From: Roseburia sp.
Lineage (GTDB): Bacteria; Bacillota; Clostridia; Lachnospirales; Lachnospiraceae
Length of the DNA stretch: 64,000 nucleotides
Direction of reading: 5' to 3'
Assembly (NCBI GenBank): GCA_023662875.1
Contig: JAMPIG010000005.1
Coordinates: forward strand, 1-64,000
Positions 24,845 through 34,184 of the stretch are shown here, piece by piece. Under the pieces are notes generated by a model. It saw nothing but the letters and a program-made list of their open reading frames with translations, did not search any database and was not told where the DNA came from. Position 1 is the first letter of the stretch. Each line of letters starts with the position of its first letter. The translations under genes were made by a program, and so were the position numbers.

Positions 24845-27128
24845 GTGCCCCGCCGGAAATCTCCAGCTCCGTCACGGTTCCGAAGCGGTTTACCAGCGCC
24901 CTGCGGTAGACCTTTTCGTACCCGCGGCGGGTCAGCTCGCATCGCGTCTCGCCGCTCTCCTCTACGGTAATCCGGTACAGATTATACTGCCCCTCCCGGT
25001 AGGCGAAGTCCTCCCCGTTGTCCTGATAATGCTCCCAGCAGCCGCTGCCGGGATAGACGTCCAACAGAAGATCCTCCTCTTCCCTCTCGCCCACGTAAGA
25101 CACAGGCACCATGGCCGGAACCGCGCCGCCCGCCCTCATATAAATCGGACATACCTCCAGCGGCGCGTCCCGGATGATCCAGACGGGCCCCGTAAGCTTC
25201 TCGTCCGTCCAGTAATCATACCAGGTTCCCTCCGGCAGGTATACCATCCTCTTTACCGCTCCCTGGTTCACCACAGGCGCTACCAGGATCCGGTCTCCCA
25301 CCAGAAACTCATCGTTACAGGTTCTCGCGGTCCCATCCCTGTCATACTGATAGACCAGCGGCCGCATCACCGGCGCACCGGTCTGCTCCGTCTCGCGGAA
25401 GAGATCGTAAAAATAAGGAATCCAGTGATAACGCAGCTTGACGTACTTCCGGTAGATCTCCAATACCTCCCGGCCGAACTGCCAGGGCTCCTGCATCCTC
25501 GTGCCCATGGCGGAATGGTTGCGGAACAGGGGCGAAAAGCATCCCACCTGTACCCAGCGGGTCAGAAGCTCCCCGGTGGTATCCGAACCGAAGCCGCCGA
25601 TATCCGTCCCCGCAAAGGGCATCCCGGACAGTCCCAGGTTGCAGAGCTGGGGGATCGCCATCTGCAGATGAGCCCAGATACTGTGGTTGTCCCCGGTCCA
25701 GCATGTGGCGTATTTCTGGCTTCCGGCGTAGCAGGCCCTCGTAATAACGAAGGGTCTTCGCCCGTCCAGCCTCCTCAGCCCCTCGTAGGTCGCCTTCGCC
25801 ATCATGTGTCCGTACATGTTATGCATTTCGGCGTGGCTGATTTTCCGCTCCCCGTCCGTAAACACAACGTCCTCCGGCAGCGGCCCCTTAAAGCTGGCCG
25901 GCTCGTTCATATCGTTCCAGATTCCCCGGACGCCCTGATCCAGCAGGAACCTCTGGTTTTCTCCCCACCAGTCTCTCACATCGGGATTGCCGAAATCCGG
26001 GAACGCCGCGTCCCCCGGCCAGACCGCGTTGATATAGACCTCTCCCTCGGGAGTCGTCGCAAAATAACCCTTTTCCACGCCCTCCTCGTAAATTCGATAT
26101 CCCTCTTCCTTTTTTACGCCCGGATCGTTGATCGTCACCACCTTAAAGCCCCGCTCCGCCAGAGATTCCAGATACCCCTTCGGATCATCCTGGTAACGCT
26201 TCCGGTTCCAGGTAAAGACCTTGTAATCCTGCATATAATCGATATCAAAATGAATCACATCGCAGGGGACATCGTTCTCCCGCATTCCCCGGGCGACCGC
26301 CTCCACATCCTCCCGCGTCGTATAGCCCCAGCGGGACTGATGATACCCCAGCGTCCATTTCTGGGGCAGCGGGCAGGTTCCCGTCAGGTAGGTATAACGG
26401 CCCAGGATCTCCGCCAGGGAACCCCCGGCGATATAATAATAGTCCAGATTTCCTCCCGCCGCGCCGAAGTAATAATAGTCCTTCGACTCCTTCCCCAGGT
26501 CGAAATACCCCTTATAGGTATTATCCAGAAAGATCCCGTAAGCCTGCCCCCCCGCCAACGTCATAAAAAAGGGAATCGACTTGTACAGCGCCTTAAAGCT
26601 GTCTACCTGGGGATCCGGGTTGTCCGTATTCCACATTTCATACTCGTAATCCCTCTTGTCCAGAAAGCCCGTCTTGTCCCCCAGACCGTAGAAATGCTCG
26701 TCTCCCCGCAGCTGCTTCAGCACGTCGAAGGCATGGCTTGTCCTGCGGTCCGCCCTGTGGCCCTCGCCCGCCAGAACCGCCATCATCTCGTCGCTGACCA
26801 GCTGCAGCGGCCTGCGCTCTCCCCGGTAATCCGCACAGACCAGATTCCCCGCTTTATCGTAAAAATCCACATAAAACCCGTCGCCGACCCTTACGGATAC
26901 CGCCTCCGTGGCAATCCAGAGGCCGTCCTCCCTCTCCTCAACCGAAAGCTTCACCGGCTGTTGTTTCTCTCCCTCAATCGCCTTGGAACAATGCTCCGGG
27001 CTTTCCAACCCCCGGAACACGTTTATAATCTCCGGCGTCACCGCCCAAATTTCCGCCGTCCCCCGTTCAAAGGTAAGCGTTACCTTCTGTCCTGAAATTT
27101 GATAGTTCGTTTGTTTTCCCAGATTCAT
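24816..27128 (-). CDS. Glycoside hydrolase family 31 alpha-glucosidase
   Basis: A cytoplasmic retaining alpha-glycosidase of 770 residues; no signal peptide. The nucleophile is the Asp in WNDMNEP (D406), and the acid/base is the Asp in WTGDNHS (D480). The N-terminal beta domain (1-240), catalytic barrel (250-580) and C-terminal beta domains (to 770) are complete. Likely substrates are short alpha-glucosides or maltodextrins, which fits the malEFG transporter and glgA elsewhere in the window; exact specificity cannot be read. Its 3' end overlaps rqcH tail to tail by 29 bases without a terminator. Confidence 0.93.
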   Translation of the reverse strand: MNLGKQTNYQISGQKVTLTFERGTAEIWAVTPEIINVFRGLESPEHCSKAIEGEKQQPVKLSVEEREDGLWIATEAVSVRVGDGFYVDFYDKAGNLVCADYRGERRPLQLVSDEMMAVLAGEGHRADRRTSHAFDVLKQLRGDEHFYGLGDKTGFLDKRDYEYEMWNTDNPDPQVDSFKALYKSIPFFMTLAGGQAYGIFLDNTYKGYFDLGKESKDYYYFGAAGGNLDYYYIAGGSLAEILGRYTYLTGTCPLPQKWTLGYHQSRWGYTTREDVEAVARGMRENDVPCDVIHFDIDYMQDYKVFTWNRKRYQDDPKGYLESLAERGFKVVTINDPGVKKEEGYRIYEEGVEKGYFATTPEGEVYINAVWPGDAAFPDFGNPDVRDWWGENQRFLLDQGVRGIWNDMNEPASFKGPLPEDVVFTDGERKISHAEMHNMYGHMMAKATYEGLRRLDGRRPFVITRACYAGSQKYATCWTGDNHSIWAHLQMAIPQLCNLGLSGMPFAGTDIGGFGSDTTGELLTRWVQVGCFSPLFRNHSAMGTRMQEPWQFGREVLEIYRKYVKLRYHWIPYFYDLFRETEQTGAPVMRPLVYQYDRDGTARTCNDEFLVGDRILVAPVVNQGAVKRMVYLPEGTWYDYWTDEKLTGPVWIIRDAPLEVCPIYMRAGGAVPAMVPVSYVGEREEEDLLLDVYPGSGCWEHYQDNGEDFAYREGQYNLYRITVEESGETRCELTRRGYEKVYRRALVNRFGTVTELEISGGAPTPTAGGSR

Positions 27129-27176
27129 AATCGATTTTGTTCCTTTCCTGGTTTCCGCTTCATATAAACCGATTTT

Positions 27177-27206
27177 ATCATATTCTCCGCGGTGCGGCTA
27201 TAACAA
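27177..27206 (-). promoter_or_regulatory. Predicted promoter of the GH31 gene
   Basis: On the minus strand TTGTTA (27206-27201) and TATGAT (27182-27177) are separated by 18 bases, about 50 bases before the start codon. Confidence 0.55.
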
Positions 27207-27265
27207 TTTTGGGCTCTTATTCCCAATATTTCATACGAGCATACCGGAAGCCAATACTCACCCTC

Positions 27266-29044
27266 TCAGCAGTAATACTGCATCATATACTGGGCCTCCG
27301 TCCGGCCCCGGTAAGTATTCCGAGCCAGCTGATAGACCACGGAGACGGGGAAATCCCCCTCTCCCCGGTACAGGGCTGCCTCGCTGCCCGGCCCGTACTT
27401 TTTCTCCAGAAAATCCCCAAATTCCTCCAAGCTCCCGAAGAAGACCAGCTGCTTCCGGCTCCCCTCCGGCGTCTGTACCGTATATCTGGCGCAGGTCTGA
27501 TTGGCTCCCATCTTATGCCCTCCCAGAAACCGTAAATTCTTCTGGGCAAACAGGGGTCTGGGATTGCCGACCCCGAAGGGCTCCAGCCGCTCCAGCTCCT
27601 CCGCCAGCGCCAGACTCCCGTACTCCAGCGGCATAGGGACGTCGATATGTACCCTGGGGACAAAATCCTCCTCCGAGAGGGCGCACCGTTCGTTTAACTC
27701 CCGCCGAAGCGCGCCGATATCCTCCTCCCGCATGGAGAGCCCCGCCGCCATGGCGTGGCCGCCGTATTTTGAAAAGTACTTCTCCACCTCCACCATGGCC
27801 CGGTACATGTGATACCCCTCCACCGAACGGCCGGAGCCCTTGACGCCCTCCTCGCCCCGCGTGAGAAGAAAGACCGGATGATGGTACTTTTCCCGGATCC
27901 GCCCCGCGATAATCCCCGCCAGGCTCTCGTGTACCTCCGGCAGGAAAATGACCATTACCTTGTCCCGCTCCATATGCTGTTCGGCGAGATAGGCCTCCGC
28001 CTGCTCCACTCCCCGCAGCGTCAGGTTCTTCCGGCTGTCGTTCAGCTCCTTCAGCTCCCGGGCCGCGCTCATGGCCTCGGTCTTTTTTTCGCTCCGCAGA
28101 AGCTCCAGCGCCCGCCCCGCCGTATCCAGACGGCCTGTGGCGTTCAGACAGGGGCCGATGACAAAGCCCAGATGATAGACGTTCAGCTTCTCCGGATCCA
28201 GCTGATTGAACTCCATCAGCGCCCGCAGCCCCTGATTCCGGGGGTTCCGCAGCCTCTTCAGCCCCTCCTTTACCAGAATCCGGTTCTCGTCCCGCAGCTC
28301 CATCACATCACAGACCGTCGCCAGCGCAGCAAACTCCAGAAACTCCTCCAGCGCCTCCGCCAGCGCCGCGTTTCCCGTCCGCTCCGCCAGCGCTGCCGCC
28401 AGCTTATAGGCCACCACTCCGCCGCAGATCCCCGGAAAAGGATAGCCGCAGGCCTCCTGCTTCGGATCCACTACCGCCAGCGCCGGGGGCAAAAGCTCCC
28501 GCCGCACCGGGCTTCCGTCCTCTCCCTGCTCCATCCGAAAGGGTACTTCATGATGATCCGTCACCACTACCCCGATCCCGTAACGGTGCGCCAGCTCAAT
28601 CTGCGCCGCCGCGGCAATCCCGTTGTCACAGGTCACAATCAGCCCAATCCCGTCCTCCCTGGCCTCCTCGATCAGACTGTCGTTCAGCCCGTACCCGTCA
28701 TGAATCCGATGCGGAATCACCGTGTCCGCCTCCGCGCCCAGAATCCGGAAACACCGTCCCAAAATATAGGAGGAGCAGATCCCGTCCACATCATAATCTC
28801 CTATGACCCGGATCGAAACCTTCTCCCCAATAGCCTTCAGAACGATCTCCACCGCTTTCTCCATATCCTTTAACAGCCAGGGCGAATAACAGTCCTCCAG
28901 GCTCCCATACAGGAATTTGCGAATCTCCCCGCTCTCCGTCAGATCCCGATTCCTCAGAATCCGCGCCAAAACGGGACTGATTCCAAACTCCGCCGCCCAT
29001 CGGTCAAAGTCCGCCCTCTTCGCCGCCACATACCACTTCTCCAT
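27266..29044 (-). CDS. recJ: Single-stranded-DNA-specific exonuclease RecJ
   Basis: A 5'-3' exonuclease acting in recombination and mismatch repair. The 592-residue protein has the DHH motifs IGDYDVDGICS (motif I), VTCDNGIAA (motif II), VVTDHHEVP (motif III) and the DHHA1 motif GGHAMAAGLS, followed by the C-terminal OB-like domain. The ATG at 29044 follows AGGAG by five bases; the upstream ATG at 29068 does not. It is the third gene of a glgA - MVF flippase - recJ unit. No N-terminal truncation is seen. Confidence 0.95.
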   Translation of the reverse strand: MEKWYVAAKRADFDRWAAEFGISPVLARILRNRDLTESGEIRKFLYGSLEDCYSPWLLKDMEKAVEIVLKAIGEKVSIRVIGDYDVDGICSSYILGRCFRILGAEADTVIPHRIHDGYGLNDSLIEEAREDGIGLIVTCDNGIAAAAQIELAHRYGIGVVVTDHHEVPFRMEQGEDGSPVRRELLPPALAVVDPKQEACGYPFPGICGGVVAYKLAAALAERTGNAALAEALEEFLEFAALATVCDVMELRDENRILVKEGLKRLRNPRNQGLRALMEFNQLDPEKLNVYHLGFVIGPCLNATGRLDTAGRALELLRSEKKTEAMSAARELKELNDSRKNLTLRGVEQAEAYLAEQHMERDKVMVIFLPEVHESLAGIIAGRIREKYHHPVFLLTRGEEGVKGSGRSVEGYHMYRAMVEVEKYFSKYGGHAMAAGLSMREEDIGALRRELNERCALSEEDFVPRVHIDVPMPLEYGSLALAEELERLEPFGVGNPRPLFAQKNLRFLGGHKMGANQTCARYTVQTPEGSRKQLVFFGSLEEFGDFLEKKYGPGSEAALYRGEGDFPVSVVYQLARNTYRGRTEAQYMMQYYC

Positions 29045-29099
29045 CCCTGCTCCTTCCTGCCGCCGCAAAGTATCCCCGCCCGGCGCATCCCCGCGCGGA

Positions 29100-30761
29100 C
29101 TACCGCAGCAGCCTGCACTTCTTCGCCGCCCTGACCAGCAGCCGCCCCTTCGGAAAGCTCCGCAGCTCCTCCTCCGTCACCCCCCGGAACAGCAACAGCA
29201 TGGCGAAATAGAAGCAGGCTCCCAGCAGGATCGCCGGAATCACCGCGATACGGGGCGACTTCGTCAGTAAAAGCAGCCCCTCGTAAACCGCCCAGACAAA
29301 CCCTCCCATCATCAAAGACGCCAGCAGCGGACTTAAGAAAGTCGTCAGAATCTCCTGCCGATATCCCGACGCCCTCCTGACCGCCGCCTGATTCAGGACA
29401 CAGACCACCAAAGCGTATACCGTCTTCGCAATCGCGATACTGTAGAGATCCAGCTCCGTAAAGAAAAGCAGCGCCACCGCTACAGCCGTCTGCACAGCCA
29501 GCCCGATCCCGGCGTTGATAATCGGCGCGTTCAGCTTCCCCAGCCCCTGCAGGATCTGACTGTTCAGGGTAGAAAGTGCGTAAAAGATGACGGAAACCGC
29601 CAGCGTCATCAGAAGCTTCGTCGCCAGATCCTCGGACTCCTGCGTATTCTTGAACAACAGCCCCGTCATCGGCCTTGCCAGCACAAAAATCCCTACCGCG
29701 CAGGGGATGGAAATAATCATCGTAACCTTCACCGCCAGCCCGATCTCCGTCCTGGCCTCCCCCATGTTTTTCGCCGCCACAAGCCTGGATACCGTGGGAA
29801 GCATAGCCGCCGCCATCGCCGAGGCAAAGGCGATGGGAATCTCCGAGATCGTCAGCGCCTGTCCGGAAAAGATTCCCCATTGATTGGAGATTGCCAGCGT
29901 ATCCAGCTCCCGCAGCGCAGGCCAGATCTTGGTATAAATCGTCGTGTTTACGGCAGTGCTCAGGTTATAGACCGCCGTACTCAGGATAAAGGGCGTCACT
30001 ACAAGGGTGATCGTCCTCAGGATCTGGCCGTAGGAGTCCTCCTCCCGATGACGATCCCGCTGAATCCGCCGGTTGATAATCCTGCGGTTGAGCTGATAAA
30101 TCCCCAGCATAAACAGAAGCGCCGCCAATACCCCTGCCCCCGTGCCCATGGCGCTGCCGATCGCGCCCCGGGTCGCCCGGGTTACCTGCTCCGCCTCGTC
30201 GGTCGGAACCTCCAGCGAACCGAAGGAATGCACGATCAGAAGATAAGACGCGCCGATACTGACCGCCGCGTTGGCGATCTGCTCCAGAATCTGGGACACT
30301 GAGGTCTGGGCCATGCTTTTATGCGCCTGGAAATATCCCCGGAGTACGCCCAGAATCCCGTAAATAAAGATGGTAGGCGCAAAAACCCGCAGAACCGGTA
30401 CAGCCTCCGGCACAACGAACAGCCCCGCCCCAAAGAACAGCAGAAGACTCGCCGCGCCGCCGACGACCAGCACATACCCCAGCGCGCACCGGAAGATCCT
30501 GTGCGCGTTCCGGTATTCCCGCAGGGCAAGCTTCTGGGCGATGACCTTGGAGATCGCCGCCGGGATACTGTAAGAGGAAATCAGCAGAATAATCGTATAA
30601 AAGGAATAGGCTATATTGTAATACCCCATTCCGGCGTCTCCGATCACACGCTGCAAAGGGCTCCTGTAAAGGAGCCCTATAATTCTGCTGACAATCCCGG
30701 CCGCAGCCAGAATCCCCGCCTGCATAATGAAATTATTTTTTGCGCTGCCGTTATCCTTCAT
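29100..30761 (-). CDS. MVF-family lipid/polysaccharide flippase (SpoVB/MurJ-like)
   Basis: A 553-residue polytopic protein with about 14 transmembrane helices, starting FIMQAGILAAAGIVSRIIGLLYRSPL as in the SpoVB/YtgP group. The family exports lipid-linked precursors such as lipid II or exopolysaccharide units; SpoVB is needed for spore cortex in Bacillus. Which of these it carries cannot be decided. Gene spacing to glgA is two bases (glgA stop 30764, start here 30761), so the two are translated together, and recJ follows after 55 bases. Confidence 0.87.
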   Translation of the reverse strand: MKDNGSAKNNFIMQAGILAAAGIVSRIIGLLYRSPLQRVIGDAGMGYYNIAYSFYTIILLISSYSIPAAISKVIAQKLALREYRNAHRIFRCALGYVLVVGGAASLLLFFGAGLFVVPEAVPVLRVFAPTIFIYGILGVLRGYFQAHKSMAQTSVSQILEQIANAAVSIGASYLLIVHSFGSLEVPTDEAEQVTRATRGAIGSAMGTGAGVLAALLFMLGIYQLNRRIINRRIQRDRHREEDSYGQILRTITLVVTPFILSTAVYNLSTAVNTTIYTKIWPALRELDTLAISNQWGIFSGQALTISEIPIAFASAMAAAMLPTVSRLVAAKNMGEARTEIGLAVKVTMIISIPCAVGIFVLARPMTGLLFKNTQESEDLATKLLMTLAVSVIFYALSTLNSQILQGLGKLNAPIINAGIGLAVQTAVAVALLFFTELDLYSIAIAKTVYALVVCVLNQAAVRRASGYRQEILTTFLSPLLASLMMGGFVWAVYEGLLLLTKSPRIAVIPAILLGACFYFAMLLLFRGVTEEELRSFPKGRLLVRAAKKCRLLR

Positions 30762-30763
30762 GC

Positions 30764-32209
30764 TTACCCTATCAGCCAGTCATACATTTCCTGATATTTC
30801 CTCGCGGAAACCTCCCAGGAAAAATCCGCCGCCATGGCCCTGTCGATCATCTTGTTCCACTCGCGCTTCTTGTCGTAATAAATCCTCTCGGCGTAGCGAA
30901 CCGTGTTCAGCATCTCATGGGCGTTGTAATTTGTAAAACTGAAGCCTGTTCCCGTGCTTTCGTATTCATTATATGCCTGTACCGTATCCTTCAGTCCACC
31001 GGTTTCCCGGACAATGGGAATCGTACCGTACCGGAGGGCCATCAGCTGGCTCAGCCCGCAGGGTTCAAACAGCGAGGGCATCAGAAACGCGTCGCAGGAA
31101 GCATAGATCTTATGGGACAGCGGATCCGAATAATAGATATTGGCCGATACCTTGTCGCCGTACTTCCAGGCAAAATGACGGAACATATTCTCGTAACGAT
31201 CCTCGCCCGTGCCGAGCACTACCAGCTGAATGTCGTCCTGGCAAAGCTCATCCATCACATAAGCGATCAGATCAAGCCCCTTCTGATCCGTCAGCCGGGA
31301 GACAAGACCGATCATCATCTTCCTGTCATCCTGGGCCAGCTCCAGTTCCTGCTGAAGCGCCCGCTTGTTTTTCACCTTTTCCTTCCGGAAATTCACCGCG
31401 TTGTAGGGCTTTACGATATGCCTGTCCGTCTCGGGGTTGAAATCCGCATAGTCGATACCATTGACGATTCCCCGCAGGTCGCCGCTTCTCGCCCGGAGCA
31501 GCCCGTCCAGCCCCTCGCCGTAGAAGGGCGTCTTAATCTCCTCCGCGTAGGTACTGCTGACCGTCGTCACAGCGTCCGCGTAAACGATTCCTCCCTTTAA
31601 AAGATTGGCGTCCTTATAAGCCTCCAGCTTATCCGGGGTAAAATAGTACTCCGGCAGACCCGTGATACTCTGTACCGTCTTCGTATCCCACTTTCCCTGG
31701 AACTTCAGGTTGTGGATCGTGATAACGGATTTCATTCCGCGGAAGAAATCCCCCTCCCGGAACCGCTCCTTCATGTACACGGGAATCAGACCCGTCTGCC
31801 AGTCATGGCAGTGGATAATATCCGGCTGGAAGCCCACCACCGGGAGCACGGACAGCACCGCCTTGGAGAAAAAAGCATACCTCTCGATCTCCCACACCGG
31901 GCTGTCGCTGTAGACCTTCGGCCCGTTAAAGTAATACTCGTTGTCGATAAAGTAATAATGTACGCCGTCCTCTACCGCCTCCAGGACGCCCACATACACT
32001 CTTTTCCAGTTGAAATCCATGTAAAAATGGGTCACATACTGCATCTTATCCTTCATTTCCTGCTTCATGCAGGCATACTTCGGGATCATTACCCGCACGT
32101 CAAAATACTGCTTGTCGATACACTTCGGCAGGGAGCCCACCACATCCGCCAGACCGCCCGTCTTTACAAAAGGAACCCCCTCCGACGCCGCAAAAAGAAT
32201 TTTTTTCAC
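30764..32209 (-). CDS. glgA: Glycogen synthase (ADP-glucose), GTG start
   Basis: A GT5 glucosyltransferase extending alpha-1,4-glucan from ADP-glucose. The 481-residue protein has KTGGLADVVGSLPK near the start (ADP-glucose binding), the HCHDWQTGLIPVYMKE motif, and the C-terminal LFEPCGLSQLMALRYGTIPIVRETGGL domain. I place the start at the GTG at 32209, six bases after GGAGGG, giving KKILFAASEG as in the family; the open frame upstream shows no such site. Promoter elements lie 70 bases upstream. Other glycogen genes are not in the window. Confidence 0.95.
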   Translation of the reverse strand: MKKILFAASEGVPFVKTGGLADVVGSLPKCIDKQYFDVRVMIPKYACMKQEMKDKMQYVTHFYMDFNWKRVYVGVLEAVEDGVHYYFIDNEYYFNGPKVYSDSPVWEIERYAFFSKAVLSVLPVVGFQPDIIHCHDWQTGLIPVYMKERFREGDFFRGMKSVITIHNLKFQGKWDTKTVQSITGLPEYYFTPDKLEAYKDANLLKGGIVYADAVTTVSSTYAEEIKTPFYGEGLDGLLRARSGDLRGIVNGIDYADFNPETDRHIVKPYNAVNFRKEKVKNKRALQQELELAQDDRKMMIGLVSRLTDQKGLDLIAYVMDELCQDDIQLVVLGTGEDRYENMFRHFAWKYGDKVSANIYYSDPLSHKIYASCDAFLMPSLFEPCGLSQLMALRYGTIPIVRETGGLKDTVQAYNEYESTGTGFSFTNYNAHEMLNTVRYAERIYYDKKREWNKMIDRAMAADFSWEVSARKYQEMYDWLIG

Positions 32210-32278
32210 TGTAAACCCTCCATAATTTGTTGGCATGGCTGCTGCAACGCTGTCAGCATGACTCTGCCCTTTACGAAG

Positions 32279-32307
32279 ATTATACCTCAAGATTCCTTTT
32301 GTGGAAA
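32279..32307 (-). promoter_or_regulatory. Predicted promoter of glgA
   Basis: A perfect minus-strand TATAAT (32284-32279) with TTTCCA (32307-32302) 17 bases upstream. Confidence 0.7.
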
Positions 32308-32353
32308 GAGTTTCTTTTTGAATAATATGTTAAAGTTTTATGCGCCGAAGTTT

Positions 32354-32875
32354 TTACTCCCGGTAGGAAAGCCGGATCCGATCCGCAATCAGGGCGATGA
32401 ACTCCGAGTTGGTAGGCTTCCCCTTCCCGGTGTCTATCGTGTAGCCGAACATCGCGTCCAGCGTCTCCATCCTCCCCCTGCTCCAGGCCACCTCGATGGC
32501 GTGACGGATCGCCCGCTCCACCCGGCTCGGCGTGGTCTGAAACCGCTTCGCTATGGTCGGGTACAGGATTTTCGTGATCGAGCTGATCATCCCCGGATCC
32601 TCCACAGACATCATGATCGCCTCCCTGAGATACTGATATCCCTTAATATGGGCGGGAACGCCGATCTCATGGATCATGTTCGTCACATCCTGCTCCAGAT
32701 CCCGTACGACCTCCTTCTTCTTCAGCGGCTCCTGCTGTACCGCGCGTTTGCCGTCATTCCTTGCGGAGGGTACGGTAATCATGATTTGAAACTCCTTGTC
32801 CCCTCGCATCAAATCTCCCAAAATCTTGTAAATTCCCTCATTATCTCTCGTATCCGTAATGTTCAGCTGTTCCAC
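32354..32875 (-). CDS. Spo0A C-terminal-domain protein lacking a receiver domain
   Basis: A 173-residue protein whose residues 54-172 match the Spo0A DNA-binding effector domain: [21 protein letters not shown], the helix-turn-helix [18 protein letters not shown] (114-131), and [19 protein letters not shown]. True Spo0A has a roughly 120-residue phosphoacceptor domain; here only about 50 unrelated residues precede the effector ([20 protein letters not shown]). The GTG at 32875 follows GGAGGT by six bases, and a promoter lies just upstream, so the short form looks native rather than truncated. It may bind 0A-type sites without phosphorylation. It precedes glgA and diverges from holA. Confidence 0.85.
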   Translation of the reverse strand: MEQLNITDTRDNEGIYKILGDLMRGDKEFQIMITVPSARNDGKRAVQQEPLKKKEVVRDLEQDVTNMIHEIGVPAHIKGYQYLREAIMMSVEDPGMISSITKILYPTIAKRFQTTPSRVERAIRHAIEVAWSRGRMETLDAMFGYTIDTGKGKPTNSEFIALIADRIRLSYRE

Positions 32876-32920
32876 AAAACTACCTCCATATTCAGAAAAA
32901 TCTAAATTTCGTACTTTTCC

Positions 32921-32950
32921 ATTATAATGTAAAAAAGTTTGATACAGCAA
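32921..32950 (-). promoter_or_regulatory. Predicted promoter of the Spo0A-like gene
   Basis: Minus-strand TTGCTG (32950-32945) and a perfect TATAAT (32926-32921) spaced by 18 bases, about 46 bases before the GTG start. Confidence 0.7.
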
Positions 32951-33066
32951 CATCAACTCATCGCAAGTTTCCTGCAATAGTCAAAAAATATACATTAAAA
33001 CGATAATAATTTCTCGTTTTCTACAATTTTCACCACAAAAAAAGCGGAAATCGACCGAATCTTTTC

Positions 33067-33095
33067 TTGACAAGGCTTCCAAGGGAGGACAAAAT
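33067..33095 (+). promoter_or_regulatory. Predicted promoter of holA
   Basis: A perfect TTGACA (33067-33072) and CAAAAT (33090-33095) spaced by 17 bases, about 50 bases upstream of holA. Confidence 0.6.
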
Positions 33096-33145
33096 AAAGA
33101 CATACCCGGAAAAACCGGAATTGAAGTTTTATTTCGGAGGACAAG

Positions 33146-34120
33146 ATGAGACAGATTGCCGAGGATATCAAACAGAACTCTCTGAAACAGATCTACCTGC
33201 TCTACGGGGAAGAACGCTATCTGCGCAGACAATATCGGGAAAAGCTCCGCGCGGCTCTCTGTGCCGGGGATGACTCCATGAACGTACACTTTTTCGAGGG
33301 AAAGGATGTTCCCGTGGGCCAGATCATCGATCTGGCGGAAACCCTGCCCTTTTTCGCCGAGCGCAGGGTTATCTTTGTGACCGACAGCGGTCTCTTTAAG
33401 TCCGGCGGAGAACAGATGGCGGAATACCTGACCTCCCCTGCGGAGACCGCCTTCTTCGTCTTCATGGAAAGCGAGGTCGACAAGCGAAGCAAGCTTTTCA
33501 AAACCGTGCAATCCAGGGGCTGCGCCGCGGAATTCCCCGTGCAGGACGAAAATACCCTGAAGCGCTGGATCGCAGGGGTTCTGGCCCGGGACGGCAAGAA
33601 AATCACGGAAAACACCGCGCGTCTGATCCTCTCCAAGACCGGCGCGGACATGAATAATATCCAGACGGAGCTGGAAAAGCTGGTCTGCTACTGCATGGAT
33701 CGGGAGGTCATCACCGACGACGATGTAGAGACCATCTGCACCACCCGGATCAGCAGCCGTATCTTCGATATGATTGACGCGATCGCCGATAAAAAACAAA
33801 GGGACGCGCTGGAGCTCTATTATGACCTGCTGGCCTTAAAAGAGCCTCCCATGCGCATCCTCTTTCTCATCGCACGACAGTGTAATATGCTGCTGCAGAC
33901 AAAGGAGCTGAGCTCCCGCGGACACGATAACCGCTCCATCGCCGCAAAGGTGGGGATCCCGCCCTTTGCGGTATCAAAGTACCTCCGCCAGGCCTCCCGG
34001 TTTAAGGCCTCCGCCCTGCGCAATGCCGTCCGGAAATGCGTGGAGGCGGAGGAGGCGGTCAAGACCGGCCGGATGAACGACGTGATGAGCGTGGAAATCC
34101 TGATTCTGTCCGTGCTGTAG
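33146..34120 (+). CDS. holA: DNA polymerase III delta subunit
   Basis: The clamp-loader wrench that opens the beta sliding clamp. The 324-residue protein shows the family pattern: IYLLYGEERYLRRQY near residue 17 (domain I start), LPFFAERRVIFVTDSGLF with the clamp-binding region, and a C-terminal helical collar domain (KEPPMRILFLIARQCNMLLQ). The start follows CGGAGGACAAG, a good site. It converges with a membrane-protein gene across a symmetric terminator. Intact. Confidence 0.93.
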   Translation: MRQIAEDIKQNSLKQIYLLYGEERYLRRQYREKLRAALCAGDDSMNVHFFEGKDVPVGQIIDLAETLPFFAERRVIFVTDSGLFKSGGEQMAEYLTSPAETAFFVFMESEVDKRSKLFKTVQSRGCAAEFPVQDENTLKRWIAGVLARDGKKITENTARLILSKTGADMNNIQTELEKLVCYCMDREVITDDDVETICTTRISSRIFDMIDAIADKKQRDALELYYDLLALKEPPMRILFLIARQCNMLLQTKELSSRGHDNRSIAAKVGIPPFAVSKYLRQASRFKASALRNAVRKCVEAEEAVKTGRMNDVMSVEILILSVL

Positions 34121-34155
34121 TACTTCTATTGTCAAGAACAATCGCTGCAAATCTG

Positions 34156-34184
34156 GAAGAATGCTCGCATTTTGGGCATTCTTC
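34156..34184. terminator. Bidirectional terminator, dispersed family 3
   Basis: Perfect arms GAAGAATGC/GCATTCTTC (34156-34164 and 34176-34184) with a T-rich loop lie between the convergent holA and the membrane-protein gene, ending directly at the stop codon of the latter. The same arms occur at 62932. Confidence 0.65.

Noticed and set aside
24771..27095. 774-codon plus-strand open frame opposite the GH31 gene
   Set aside because: It is the mirror of a complete GH31 gene with both catalytic motifs; composition-driven open frame without ribosome site or family match.
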